Part shown: positions 1 through 8,248 of the stretch, piece after piece
Layout: each line of letters opens with the position of its first letter
How positions within the stretch are numbered: position 1 is the first letter of the stretch
DNA from: JAAXKN01 sp036261625
Lineage (GTDB): Bacteria > Bacteroidota > Ignavibacteria > Ignavibacteriales > SURF-24
Length of the DNA stretch: 64,000 bases
Assembly: GCA_036261625.1 (NCBI GenBank)
Contig: DATAKL010000010.1
Coordinates: 34,067-98,066 of the forward strand
Reading direction: 5' to 3'
Translations under genes and position numbers: made by a program
Notes under the pieces: generated by a model
Told to the model about the DNA's origin: nothing
Database searches by the model: none
The model's input: the letters and a program-made list of their open reading frames with translations, nothing else

Positions 1-25
1 CTTCTGCAGCTTCTGTGGTTCTCAT
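1..25 (-). CDS. Start of a phage gene, truncated by the window edge
   Basis: On the minus strand an ATG at 25-23 follows the stop of the upstream gene (28-30) by two bases and opens a frame beginning MRTTEAAE that runs off the window. In a lambda-like order the next gene after the tail-terminator candidate would be the major tail protein, but eight residues cannot show this. The call rests only on position and frame. Confidence 0.35.
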
Positions 26-27
26 TT

Positions 28-501
28 TTAATTATACTCCGGTTCGTCTTTTAACCACTTGTTGGTACTATATTCAAAGGTCAGCGAAACGGAACCTTCA
101 GCAACCACATGATCGTAAATCTCAATGTTTACGTCATCATGTACAGGATCAATCTTGAGCTCTCCGTATTTTCCCCTCAGGAAGTCCAAATTCTTACCTA
201 TGCAAAGATTTATATCCGCCTGCTGGTTAGTGAGGTTCAGGTAGCTTGCTTCAACTGTTCCCATTGCACAGGCGACTTCAAAAATTACCAGGAGTTTGGG
301 ATTGTGCTGATTGCCCTTAAAACGGTCTGTGTATTCCGATTCGCTGTCCTTCACGTTAATTAGTTCTGCATCTTGTTCAGGGATGACCTTAGGAATCCAG
401 TGGACCACAACCTCACCGCAGTCGGTTTTATAACCATTCTCCTTCCGGATAGTCTGCATTATCTGCATTAAGTCTTTTACGAGAGCCTGTCTTTTTGTCA
501 T
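28..501 (-). CDS. Phage tail-terminator-like protein (gpU position)
   Basis: This 157-residue protein follows the FII-like head-tail joining gene with an 8-base gap. It has an N-terminal helix (about 1-22), a strand-rich middle and a C-terminal strand segment SVSLTFEYSTNKW. That general layout, and the place after FII, resembles lambda gpU, the protein that caps the tail tube and sets tail length. No diagnostic motif can be seen and sequence identity to gpU is not obvious. It could instead be another minor tail or tail-completion protein. The gpZ homologue of this phage lies elsewhere (9,671-10,324), which leaves the U role open here. Confidence 0.5.
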   Translation of the reverse strand: MTKRQALVKDLMQIMQTIRKENGYKTDCGEVVVHWIPKVIPEQDAELINVKDSESEYTDRFKGNQHNPKLLVIFEVACAMGTVEASYLNLTNQQADINLCIGKNLDFLRGKYGELKIDPVHDDVNIEIYDHVVAEGSVSLTFEYSTNKWLKDEPEYN

Positions 502-509
502 TTTAATGC

Positions 510-797
510 CTAGTAAACTGCCAGTATTAAAGTTGTAAAGCCTGTGCCGTCCGGCTTCTTAGCTTTTATTTTATAATCCTTGTTCCTGATGGTGATCGTT
601 TCTTCGTTCTTTAATGCAGATACATCATCGGTCCTGCAGAGAGCAACCGAGCGGCCGGCTTCTATTTCAAAGTACTGGCCCTGTTCGACTGCAACTTCAT
701 TGTCAAAGATCACCTGTATTGTTTTGCCGGTTGCCTTGAGGACAGCCGGCTCTTCCATCCCTGAATTGAATGCCTCATCCACAAAGTCGTAAGGCAT
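510..797 (-). CDS. Head-tail joining protein, lambda gpFII-like
   Basis: This 95-residue protein matches the gpFII/attachment family along most of its length. An N-terminal helix is followed by a 'VIFDN' strand, a variable loop, then 'CRTDDVSALKNEETITI' and a C-terminal strand. This parallels the FII pattern of VFD...VRTDEV..L..GDTLTI. FII sits at the head-tail interface between the connector (gpW and portal) and the tail terminator. Its place two genes after the capsid gene and just before a tail gene fits. The stop is three bases before the end of the upstream exported protein's stop region, consistent with one operon. Confidence 0.75.
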   Translation of the reverse strand: MPYDFVDEAFNSGMEEPAVLKATGKTIQVIFDNEVAVEQGQYFEIEAGRSVALCRTDDVSALKNEETITIRNKDYKIKAKKPDGTGFTTLILAVY

Positions 798-799
798 AT

Positions 800-1276
800 T
801 TACTCCCGTTTATAAAAGTACAGGGCTTCCTTGAATGTCGTGTTATTATTCCCCGCGGCGCCTATAATTCGCAGCTTCCAGCGGAAATACTTTTTCCCGT
901 TTGCGTCAAATGTTTTATTGATCTCTGTGTTTACACTGTCCTTATATAGCAGTGTATCTACAACCACAAAGCTCCCCTGGTAAAAATTACTCCCCAGGAG
1001 CTGTGTTGTAATTTTGCGTGTGGCCGTGGAAGTGCCTGTCAGCTGAGCCGCAAAGATGGGCGGATCTGTCTTCCAGTTTACTCCGTCATATTCGGGGAGA
1101 GAAAATTCAGCGGAAGTTAGTGTATCGGTAGATGCAACCTTTCCGGAAATATTAACCATATAGCTTCCTATAAGATCCTTTCCGACTGCATTGTTTTTAG
1201 TATCGATCTGGGGGAATGTCACCCCGGTAAAGATGAAAATTGCCAGCAGCGCCAGGCAAATATTTTTAAGTTTCAT
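800..1276 (-). CDS. Unknown protein with a signal peptide inside the phage head operon
   Basis: This 158-residue protein begins with two lysines, a hydrophobic run (ICLALLAIFIFTGVTF) and a likely cleavage site near PQ|ID, a standard Sec signal peptide. The rest is predicted beta-rich, without cysteines or recognisable motifs. An AAAGG sequence 8 bases before the ATG supports the start. A secreted protein between capsid and head-tail joining genes is unexpected, because structural proteins stay in the cytoplasm. It may be cargo expressed late in infection, or a structural protein whose N-terminus only resembles a signal. I do not recognise the family. Confidence 0.7.
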   Translation of the reverse strand: MKLKNICLALLAIFIFTGVTFPQIDTKNNAVGKDLIGSYMVNISGKVASTDTLTSAEFSLPEYDGVNWKTDPPIFAAQLTGTSTATRKITTQLLGSNFYQGSFVVVDTLLYKDSVNTEINKTFDANGKKYFRWKLRIIGAAGNNNTTFKEALYFYKRE

Positions 1277-1357
1277 AGCTTTAACCTTTATCCTGTTTCT
1301 AAATGTTGAGCCTTCTTTTCACCAGGGCTACTTGGAAGGCCGTTAAACTGTTAATTT

Positions 1358-1564
1358 TTATTTCTTTACTGAGGCCTTTTGGGAAGCCTTTTCTTCCACC
1401 CATTCCTCAACAAATCCGGCTTTGGAATAAAGCCTGAAATCGTCCAGAGGCATTTCAACGGGGGAATCCTTGGTTGTGTCCGGGCCTACTTCTTCAAGTT
1501 TGTACACAAATCTTTTCAGAATCCTGACACTAACCTTGCCTGTGTTTCTTAATGTCACAGCCAT
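1358..1564 (-). CDS. Small phage head protein of unknown role
   Basis: This 68-residue basic protein lies directly after the major capsid gene, where lambda-like phages encode FI or head-completion proteins. It contains 'VRILKRFVYKLEEVGPDTTKDSPVE'-type strands, then a helix and a lysine-rich tail (KASQKASVKK). No family motif is visible, so FI-like, decoration or head-tail adaptor are all possible from position alone. It is separated from the exported-protein gene by 81 bases and from the capsid gene by 80 bases. Confidence 0.6.
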   Translation of the reverse strand: MAVTLRNTGKVSVRILKRFVYKLEEVGPDTTKDSPVEMPLDDFRLYSKAGFVEEWVEEKASQKASVKK

Positions 1565-1644
1565 ATTTTCCTCACACTTAAAGTTTTATTGAAATCAGTT
1601 TTTTAATATTGACCAACAATTTGCCGGAACAAACTCCTCCTGGG

Positions 1645-2901
1645 TTAGGAGAAGTTTGTTACTTTTATTGTGCTTGTGCCGCGGCGGTTCAGGAAGTCAT
1701 GATCCCAGAAGGGGATGATCTTAACTCCGCCGTCATCGTTGAGGCGGTTGATCTGAATTTCCAGAACTCCCCATGTGGCCATGATCATTTCAGTGGGATC
1801 AACAAGGGCTAAAGTTCCATCAGGGACCTGATTTGTTGCTAGGCCGCGTCTTCCCAGCATTTCGTTCTTAACCCAGAGCTTGTCTGTCTGGCCCGGCTCA
1901 ATCTTGCGTTTTCTGAGAGCACCCTTGATTGTCGGGGTTGTGAGCCATGCTGCATTATCCAGATTGACATTCATGATTTCAAGCGCGGTTTCCATATCGA
2001 TTGCCGTTCCTTCCGTGAAGTTCAGGCCGTCGATGATCTGTACACCATCAGAATAAAGAAGGCCAACCAGTTCTTTTACGCCCTGACCCTGGATAGCTGA
2101 TTTGTCAACCCTTAGATTTAATTGATTAATTATATCTGCAATGAGAAGGATTTCCATATCCGGAGTTGTCTGCATAGAGGATCTCCTGGAAACCTTAACA
2201 AGGCCTGATGCTGTCTTAGGCGACATCTTATCTGTTCCGAAGTTGACATCGCTCTCAGCTGCAGCTTCACTTTCACCTACGTAGTAACCGGTTGAAGAAG
2301 AGGTCTTTTTCGAAAATTCAAGATCTCCTACAAGGCCGTTGATGTACTTTACATTAAGACCGCGGCCAATGACCATTGTGTTATAGAGCAGATCCATGAA
2401 GTTACCGGTCATAAGCTGTGTTGCAACCAGGGCGCCGGCTGTTCCCGTTCCGCCTTCCATTGTGCCAATGGTGATCTCTCTTTTGAGGTGTTCATAAGGA
2501 ATAAAGAAACCTCTTTCCCTAGGGGCCAGTCCAAGGCGCTGGGCTATTGTGTTAGAAGCCTCTATTTCAAGGCCTGCCAGCTTTGGATTATTTTCAGCCA
2601 CAGAGCGAACAAGATTCCACATGTTGTACTGTTTTCTCTGCTTTTCATCCATATCCAGGTGAGACTTAGGTGTTCCGAATTCCTCTCCTGAGTTCATTCT
2701 GGATACGATCTCACCGTTAAAGCGTTCAAGGCTCCAGCCTTCCAGATCGGCCTGATCTGCCAGCTGTTCTACATCCTTTATCCGTCCCTGCAGTCTCTTG
2801 GCAGTGGCGCGGATTTCTTTCCTACGTTCAGCATCCTGTTTCAGGATGTTTTCCCTGGTATCCTGATTGTTCTGCTGATCCGTTGTGTTAGGTTCAGGCA
2901 T
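1645..2901 (-). CDS. Major capsid protein from an internal start nested in the protease-capsid frame
   Basis: The ATG at 2901-2899, in frame with the protease, is preceded by GACAGGAGAACACA, a strong Shine-Dalgarno sequence at good spacing. The product would be 418 residues, normal for an HK97-fold capsid protein with a delta domain. Its first residues MPEPNTT echo the first residues of the long frame (MPEPNNN), as if the start region had been duplicated. The likely outcome is many capsid subunits from this start and few long protease-capsid fusions. This parallels lambda C/Nu3, where a scaffold is nested in the protease gene. The internal initiation is inferred, not proven. Confidence 0.7.
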   Translation of the reverse strand: MPEPNTTDQQNNQDTRENILKQDAERRKEIRATAKRLQGRIKDVEQLADQADLEGWSLERFNGEIVSRMNSGEEFGTPKSHLDMDEKQRKQYNMWNLVRSVAENNPKLAGLEIEASNTIAQRLGLAPRERGFFIPYEHLKREITIGTMEGGTGTAGALVATQLMTGNFMDLLYNTMVIGRGLNVKYINGLVGDLEFSKKTSSSTGYYVGESEAAAESDVNFGTDKMSPKTASGLVKVSRRSSMQTTPDMEILLIADIINQLNLRVDKSAIQGQGVKELVGLLYSDGVQIIDGLNFTEGTAIDMETALEIMNVNLDNAAWLTTPTIKGALRKRKIEPGQTDKLWVKNEMLGRRGLATNQVPDGTLALVDPTEMIMATWGVLEIQINRLNDDGGVKIIPFWDHDFLNRRGTSTIKVTNFS

Positions 2902-3627
2902 TGTGTTCTCCTGTCTGATTGTTATTGGTTCTGTTTGATTAAAAGATCTATTTTCAAGCTCTGCAATTTTTCTGTTCTGTTCTTCCAGCTGTTTCTGGAT
3001 GAAGGAAATAACTGAGTTATCATTACGGAATCCCGATCTTGAGTCCGCGCCGATCGGCACCATGGAGCCTTCCAGCGGGCGCCATTTGAGCCTGATGTAG
3101 AGGTCGCGCTGATCAGCAAAATCATTTTTGAAAATTCTGCTGCCATGCTGATATGACCCGCCGGGCTTCAGAATGATGGTAGATTCGTTGTAAGTTTCAT
3201 ATCCGACGCTTACAGCATCAAGGTGGCCTTCCTGGACAAGTGTCCATTCCTCCTCACTTAAGGAAGAAAAAATGGCGCGTCCAACGTATTCGCCGTTCTC
3301 AACCTGAAGGTTTCTGACTGATCCTTTGACTACCGTTGCCACACCTCCACGGTATGAATGGGAATCCAGCATTACAACCTTGTCGTTTTCGGGCTGCATG
3401 ACACTGCCGGGCTCAACCATAAGGATCTCTCTTATTACGCCCCAGCTTTCCCAATCCCAGACAAGGGAGGGGGTTTCAGTTGCAAGTACACAGCGTACTG
3501 AACGTTCAGTTTCGTTAATTACGCTTTTATCGATAGCTGAACGCCTGGATACAAAGCCCATATAATTGCTTCTCACCTTATCAGGTTCAGAATTCGGATT
3601 CTTTGGATTGTTGTTTGGTTCTGGCAT
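1645..3627 (-). CDS. Prohead protease fused in frame to HK97-fold major capsid protein
   Basis: This single 660-residue frame joins two head-assembly proteins. Residues about 20-190 look like the HK97-type (S78) prohead protease, with a candidate catalytic His in 'VMLDSHS' (about 89) and Ser in 'DAVSVGY' (about 140). Residues 210-235 form a short coiled coil. Residue 243 onward is an HK97-fold capsid protein with a helical delta-like region (about 265-300) and the main fold after about 330. Separate genes are usual, so the fusion is noteworthy. An internal start (see the nested entry) probably makes free capsid protein. An AAAGG site precedes the first ATG. Confidence 0.85.
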   Translation of the reverse strand: MPEPNNNPKNPNSEPDKVRSNYMGFVSRRSAIDKSVINETERSVRCVLATETPSLVWDWESWGVIREILMVEPGSVMQPENDKVVMLDSHSYRGGVATVVKGSVRNLQVENGEYVGRAIFSSLSEEEWTLVQEGHLDAVSVGYETYNESTIILKPGGSYQHGSRIFKNDFADQRDLYIRLKWRPLEGSMVPIGADSRSGFRNDNSVISFIQKQLEEQNRKIAELENRSFNQTEPITIRQENTMPEPNTTDQQNNQDTRENILKQDAERRKEIRATAKRLQGRIKDVEQLADQADLEGWSLERFNGEIVSRMNSGEEFGTPKSHLDMDEKQRKQYNMWNLVRSVAENNPKLAGLEIEASNTIAQRLGLAPRERGFFIPYEHLKREITIGTMEGGTGTAGALVATQLMTGNFMDLLYNTMVIGRGLNVKYINGLVGDLEFSKKTSSSTGYYVGESEAAAESDVNFGTDKMSPKTASGLVKVSRRSSMQTTPDMEILLIADIINQLNLRVDKSAIQGQGVKELVGLLYSDGVQIIDGLNFTEGTAIDMETALEIMNVNLDNAAWLTTPTIKGALRKRKIEPGQTDKLWVKNEMLGRRGLATNQVPDGTLALVDPTEMIMATWGVLEIQINRLNDDGGVKIIPFWDHDFLNRRGTSTIKVTNFS

Positions 3628-3644
3628 ATTGTTACCTTTATTAA

Positions 3645-5366
3645 TTATTTTCTGTTACTAAGCTTATCATCCAGGAGATCTTCCACTATCTCGGCTATTT
3701 CAGCAGCATCTACATGATTCCGGACTGATTCATCACCTCCGTCAATCCCGGTAGATGAGCCTAATTCTTTATTCAGATCGGACTGCAAAAGGCCGTTTTC
3801 AATAAGTAATTTCCTTTCATAGGTTATGCGCTCAACCACTTCGTCGAAATCAAGACCGCGCTTTGAAAGCTCGATTTCATAGGTGGTAAGATTCCCCTGC
3901 AGCTCCAGAAGGGTTCCTTTTGCATCCTTGTATTTATCAACCCATTCGCCTACAAAGCCGAGGAACATGGGCTGATTGTACTTCTGGAAGTTGCTCATCT
4001 TAATGGGAAGACTGAAGTAACCGTTCAGAATGGTGCTTTCCAGCCAGTCCCTGAAGGTCGGGTTAAGCCTGTGCTCTCTCAAGTAGCGCTGATATATCCT
4101 GTAGCCCAGGCGTGAATCCAGAAGGCCGGTCCGGGATGAGGTATAGTTGACTCCGGCAAGATTGCTTGAAAGAGTGGGGTAATCGATATCCCATCCGGAG
4201 GCGACTCCCTGGAGGATGGTCTGAGTAAACGGTCCATGCTCTCCCTGGGGATAAGTAGGATCGTATGCAACGTGCTTGTAGCCGTAAGGAACTATGAAGG
4301 TTTCACCGGGCTGGATGTTCTGTACCAGGTCCCCGTTTTCATTCTCAACTGCACCGGCAACAGTTGCTGTACTTAATTCACCATCCTGCTCATAAACCGG
4401 TTCGATCATATTTGCTTTTCTTGCTGCACTCCTGGCATTATTCAACGCTGCGTCTTCGTAGCCTCTTAAAAGGTGAAGCCTGAGGCCCGTAGGAGCGCAC
4501 CAGGGAATTCCCCTTAACTGGCCTACAAACTCTTTTATAAACAAATGAATGATCTGATCTGCAGGAATACGTACGTATTCTTTTGAGGCATAGGGAGAAT
4601 ACAGTTCCATGCCTTCCTTGATCTTCCGGAAGTAATAGGCAACAGGTTTTCTGACCGGGGTATATTCAATACCCATTATGATTATATTACCATTCGGAAG
4701 GAGCTTGTTGTAAGTCTCATCGCAGAAGGCCGCCTCGATCTGCTGATAGGTGATACCGAAGGGGTTTCCCTTTTTATCGGTAGTATACACTTTCTTTAAG
4801 AACACTTCGCCGTCTGTGGCCATGGTCTTAAGCTCAATGCCCAGGCCTTCTGTGAGGCTCATATCTCCCGAGACATAGCAGTATTCCATCTGCGACCAGT
4901 CCCAGAAGCCGTCCTGGATCATGGTATTAACAACCTTGTCGTATACCTTCTTCCATCCACCGACAGAATCCTTTTTCCAGTCGAAGGCCTTGTTCCTGTG
5001 TGTGAAGCCTTCAGGACCTATAACATTCTTTTCCAGCTCACGCATGAACTTTTTGAAATACGGGTCATTCTCAGCCAGCTCTCTCGACTTGGATCTCAGG
5101 ATCCCCAGTCCCTGCCGGATATCCCAGTTTATATTTGTCTGCGAAACGTTCCACCCGCTGCTGTGCCATGCATCGGTTTTGGCTATTTCAAAGATTCTTT
5201 TTTGAGCAACGACGCTCATCCTTGCTTCGCGCCTTGCCTGAATAGGAGAGTGATTGATTCTTCTGGCTGATGTGAAAGAAGCGCGGGTACCGGAGGAGAT
5301 AGTCTTCCGGGGCTGAGCTTTGGGACCTGAGAACATCCTGCCGAATATGTTGTTATAAACTGGCAT
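3645..5366 (-). CDS. Portal protein, lambda gpB family
   Basis: This 573-residue protein has the features of the lambda-type portal family. There is a basic N-terminus, then 'RSKSRELAENDPYFKKFMRELEKNVIGPEGF' (about 90-120). A central region follows with 'SGDMSLTEGLGIELKTMATDGEVFLKKVY' and 'PADQIIHLFIKEFVGQLRGIPW' (about 270-295), then 'LAGVNYTSSRTGLLDSR'. The portal forms the dodecameric ring at one capsid vertex through which DNA is packaged. It lies between the gpW-like gene (3-base gap) and the protease-capsid gene, as in lambda. Length is close to that of gpB (about 530). Confidence 0.88.
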   Translation of the reverse strand: MPVYNNIFGRMFSGPKAQPRKTISSGTRASFTSARRINHSPIQARREARMSVVAQKRIFEIAKTDAWHSSGWNVSQTNINWDIRQGLGILRSKSRELAENDPYFKKFMRELEKNVIGPEGFTHRNKAFDWKKDSVGGWKKVYDKVVNTMIQDGFWDWSQMEYCYVSGDMSLTEGLGIELKTMATDGEVFLKKVYTTDKKGNPFGITYQQIEAAFCDETYNKLLPNGNIIIMGIEYTPVRKPVAYYFRKIKEGMELYSPYASKEYVRIPADQIIHLFIKEFVGQLRGIPWCAPTGLRLHLLRGYEDAALNNARSAARKANMIEPVYEQDGELSTATVAGAVENENGDLVQNIQPGETFIVPYGYKHVAYDPTYPQGEHGPFTQTILQGVASGWDIDYPTLSSNLAGVNYTSSRTGLLDSRLGYRIYQRYLREHRLNPTFRDWLESTILNGYFSLPIKMSNFQKYNQPMFLGFVGEWVDKYKDAKGTLLELQGNLTTYEIELSKRGLDFDEVVERITYERKLLIENGLLQSDLNKELGSSTGIDGGDESVRNHVDAAEIAEIVEDLLDDKLSNRK

Positions 5367-5368
5367 AA

Positions 5369-5890
5369 TTAATAGCTCTCCAAGATTCTGGGGGTGCGTT
5401 TTTTAATACCGGCTTTTACTTCGGCAATCCGGATCTGAGCGGCTAAAGCGTGCATATCCTTGTATTTGTAGGTCCTGTTCATGACTGTAATTTCAGTGAC
5501 GTCACGGCTGGACAGGCGGGCATAAGCAGCCTGAAGGTTATCATATACCTTCTTCCAGTAGCTTCTGGGATCCTGTCCTATAGCAATATTGGCAAGTATT
5601 TCTACTGTGCCCTGGGCGATGGTGGTGGTTTTACCATTCTTGGTTACTTTGGCCTGATATGTATATTCGCCCGGTAAAGCACCAGTAAGGTCAGCGGTTA
5701 CTCTGTGGATATCGCCTTCAGCTGTGGAAGAAATTACAATGGGCGTATTAGTCTGGAGGATTAAGTAATACTTCAGCTCATATTCTGAAGCGGGATAAAG
5801 AGGCAGATTTTCAGTCCAATCGAGACTGTCACCGGAGTATAATATTTCAAGTTCTATGTTCAATTCTGCTCTTGCCTTTTTTAAGAGCAA
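5369..5890 (-). CDS. Head-tail connector, gpW-like domain behind an Ig-like beta domain
   Basis: The C-terminal ~60 residues (about 115-173) resemble lambda gpW: 'YDNLQAAYARLSSRDVTEITVMNRTYKYKDMHAL' followed by a helix and a basic tail. The layout is helix, beta-hairpin, helix. gpW lies between terminase A and portal B in lambda, as here. Residues about 10-105 form a beta-rich, Ig/CalX-like domain ('LTGALPGEYTYQAKV'), which gpW itself lacks. No ATG is available upstream of an in-frame stop. The start is TTG at 5890 or another TTG nine codons on, so the N-terminus is uncertain. gpW plugs the portal channel and accepts FII. Confidence 0.65.
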   Translation of the reverse strand: MLLKKARAELNIELEILYSGDSLDWTENLPLYPASEYELKYYLILQTNTPIVISSTAEGDIHRVTADLTGALPGEYTYQAKVTKNGKTTTIAQGTVEILANIAIGQDPRSYWKKVYDNLQAAYARLSSRDVTEITVMNRTYKYKDMHALAAQIRIAEVKAGIKKRTPRILESY

Positions 5891-5991
5891 AATTGTTTAA
5901 TTAAAATCTGATAGTCACGGCAGTATTATGGCAGTATTACTCCATTGCTAAATGTAAAAGACAGTGTTTTTTCTTAGGAAATTTGAAGTTT

Positions 5992-6225
5992 TCAAAAATC
6001 CGTGACAAAGTTCCCCTTCCTATTAGTTCTTACTCTGTCACTTTTACTGTCTTTTTTCTCTATTACGCCCTTGTGGAACTTCAGTTCTACCTCCTCAACC
6101 TGAAGTTCCACTTTTATATTTACGCTCTCTATGATAGTATTAACCAGTGTGGTCGGACTTATCCCCAGCTGTGCGGCTGCCTGGAGTATCTTTACCTGAT
6201 TGTCTTCGCTTATTTCGATTCGCAT
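5992..6225 (-). CDS. Small RHH-like phage protein between terminase and connector genes
   Basis: This 77-residue protein starts with a strand and helices (MRIEIS...KILQAAAQLGISPTTLVNTIIESV) resembling a ribbon-helix-helix DNA-binding unit. A charged tail rich in Lys, Asp and Ser follows. It starts 16 bases after the terminase large-subunit stop. The resemblance is by pattern only. It may regulate late transcription or assist packaging, but nothing in the sequence decides. Confidence 0.6.
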   Translation of the reverse strand: MRIEISEDNQVKILQAAAQLGISPTTLVNTIIESVNIKVELQVEEVELKFHKGVIEKKDSKSDRVRTNRKGNFVTDF

Positions 6226-6241
6226 TGGTTAATCCTCCGGA

Positions 6242-8248
6242 TTAAAATCCAGTTACAAAATTCTTTTTATGCCTGATGACTCTGACCTGAGGCTGTGGCT
6301 TCGGCTTCTGGAATTCAGTTCTCTTTTCCTGTACATTCTCATCAGGCTCCGGAAGATCCTTTACCTGTTCGGACTTAGCCTTGAAGCTTTCCTCAATAGC
6401 ATCCCAGTTCTGGATGTTCAGGTAATCCAGACCGGCCAGACAGTAAACCTCAAGGTCGAGGCCTTCATTGCGTGCCCTGGTCTTTATGAACTTCGTTCTT
6501 ACCTGTACGCCCTTCTCATAGACCGGCACTTCCTTTTCGCCGCGGATCTGGTCAAAGAATTCCTTATCGCATGCCTGATTAAAATGCATATATCCCGGGC
6601 CGTAGGTCTCAATATTAAGGCGCGTGAAGATGGTTTTCTTTCCGGTGAAGGTTCCGACCGTAAACTGTTTAACCCTGATCTTGCTGTTCTTGAATGTCGG
6701 ACGACTAAGCAAGGGAGCGCCCGCCTGGCCTTTGTCTCCCTGCAGGGCGAAAATCCACGACTTGCCTTTTTTCTTCATCGCCTGTACAAACTTAATTACG
6801 AACCTGGTTGCATAGCGGGCATCTATTCCGCAGCATCCTATTCTCAGCCTTACGCCTGTCTCACTCTGGTATATCTTATCCAGGTGATTCTCAAGGCGGA
6901 ACCATACGTTCTCCGGATCCTCAGCATACATGGTCTCGGTCTTTCCGTAGAATACCTGATGCTCAATAAACCAGCTTTCCTCGGCCTTTCCGTATGCATT
7001 AACCAGAAGCTCAATGCGGTCTTTCTGGACGTCGCCTGCTGAAGTGACCACATAGGCGCCTTCAGGAAGGTTCCTCTCATCATATTCCTCCCTGCGGTTC
7101 ATGAGGATATCGTCCGACGGGGCCTCGGTTACAACATCCTCCCAGACCTCCCCGAGCTCCAGATTAAAGAACGTCTGCAGCTTATTCGGGTCATCCTTTT
7201 TCTTTATGAAGGTTTTAACCAGGTCTTCCCATGTGGAAAGGGAAGAGTACATTTCATTTATCTGGAATCCCGCATGGTCGATAACTTCCGGTTTAGTCTT
7301 TCTCCACTCCCCGTTACGCCTCATCCAGAATTTATCCAGCTCTGTCAGCTGAGCCTTGCAGTTCTCATTCTCACATTCATAATAAGTTTTCTCAGGCTCA
7401 TAGACTCCTTCAGCCACGCGCCACCCTTTAAGCTGCCAGAAGGAAAGAACCTGATAATGCCCGCATTTGGGGCAAGGGACATAAAACTTCCGCTGGTCAC
7501 TGGCCTGATAGTCTGCATCAATGCGGCTCGATCCTTTCTTTGTCGGGGTGGAAATATCAACCTGTTTACTGGAGGACTTAAAACCTGTAAGACGCTTGAC
7601 AACAATTTCCACCGTGTCGCCTTCATCTCCGGCTATCCATGGGATACGGTCCTTCTCATCTGTGAAAAGGTACCGGATGGACTGATTTGAAAGGTTGTTT
7701 ACTGTCTGGGCGCTGACCAGGCTCACAAATCCGTCGGGGAAGGTCTTCTCTAAAGTGGAATTATCTCCATCCTTTTTCTTAAAGTCCGACATCTTCTCCC
7801 GGATCTTCGGGGTATCCCTTATGGCCGGATCCAGCTTTCTTTTGGAAAATCTTGTGGCGTTCTTTTCAGTAGGGTAAAGAACAAGGATCGGGCCCGGATC
7901 GTTATCTATAGCATAAAACATCATATTTATCATAGCCGCGGTAAAGGCCATCTGGCCGCTTTTCATTACGGAGATCTGCCTGATGAGGGGATCACTGAAG
8001 GCATCCTCAAAACCCTTCAGGTATTCAAAACCGTCGTGACTCCATTTGGGATCACCCTGCTGCGCTTTTTCGCAGTCCTCCGGAGAAAGGAATCTATGCT
8101 TATCCGCCCATTCAGAAACAAGTTCTTTTTCTTTGGGCTTCAGCGCTTCCTTAATTTTTGCAATTAAGGCCCGTACATTATCCCTTAGAATTTCTTCCGG
8201 AATCAGACTTAGGTAATTTTGCTTCGATATTTGATTGGTATAATACAT
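6242..8248 (-). CDS. Terminase large subunit, lambda gpA family
   Basis: This 668-residue protein is a GpA-type terminase: an N-terminal packaging ATPase and a C-terminal nuclease that cuts concatemers at cos. Visible features are the 'LYPTEKNATRFSKRKLDPAIRDTP' block typical of GpA (about 120-145) and a Walker-B-like 'YLFTDEKDRIP' (about 190). There are two zinc-binding pairs, CPKC (about 259) and CENENC (about 292). 'GIDARYATRFVIKFVQAM' lies in the nuclease half. The gene overlaps the small subunit by 71 bases, with AGGT before its ATG. GpA phages normally have cohesive ends, so a cos site is expected nearby. Confidence 0.92.
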   Translation of the reverse strand: MYYTNQISKQNYLSLIPEEILRDNVRALIAKIKEALKPKEKELVSEWADKHRFLSPEDCEKAQQGDPKWSHDGFEYLKGFEDAFSDPLIRQISVMKSGQMAFTAAMINMMFYAIDNDPGPILVLYPTEKNATRFSKRKLDPAIRDTPKIREKMSDFKKKDGDNSTLEKTFPDGFVSLVSAQTVNNLSNQSIRYLFTDEKDRIPWIAGDEGDTVEIVVKRLTGFKSSSKQVDISTPTKKGSSRIDADYQASDQRKFYVPCPKCGHYQVLSFWQLKGWRVAEGVYEPEKTYYECENENCKAQLTELDKFWMRRNGEWRKTKPEVIDHAGFQINEMYSSLSTWEDLVKTFIKKKDDPNKLQTFFNLELGEVWEDVVTEAPSDDILMNRREEYDERNLPEGAYVVTSAGDVQKDRIELLVNAYGKAEESWFIEHQVFYGKTETMYAEDPENVWFRLENHLDKIYQSETGVRLRIGCCGIDARYATRFVIKFVQAMKKKGKSWIFALQGDKGQAGAPLLSRPTFKNSKIRVKQFTVGTFTGKKTIFTRLNIETYGPGYMHFNQACDKEFFDQIRGEKEVPVYEKGVQVRTKFIKTRARNEGLDLEVYCLAGLDYLNIQNWDAIEESFKAKSEQVKDLPEPDENVQEKRTEFQKPKPQPQVRVIRHKKNFVTGF

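Noticed and set aside
6269..7042. 257-codon rightward frame opposite terminase
   Set aside because: Antisense shadow of the terminase large-subunit gene, whose motifs are clear.
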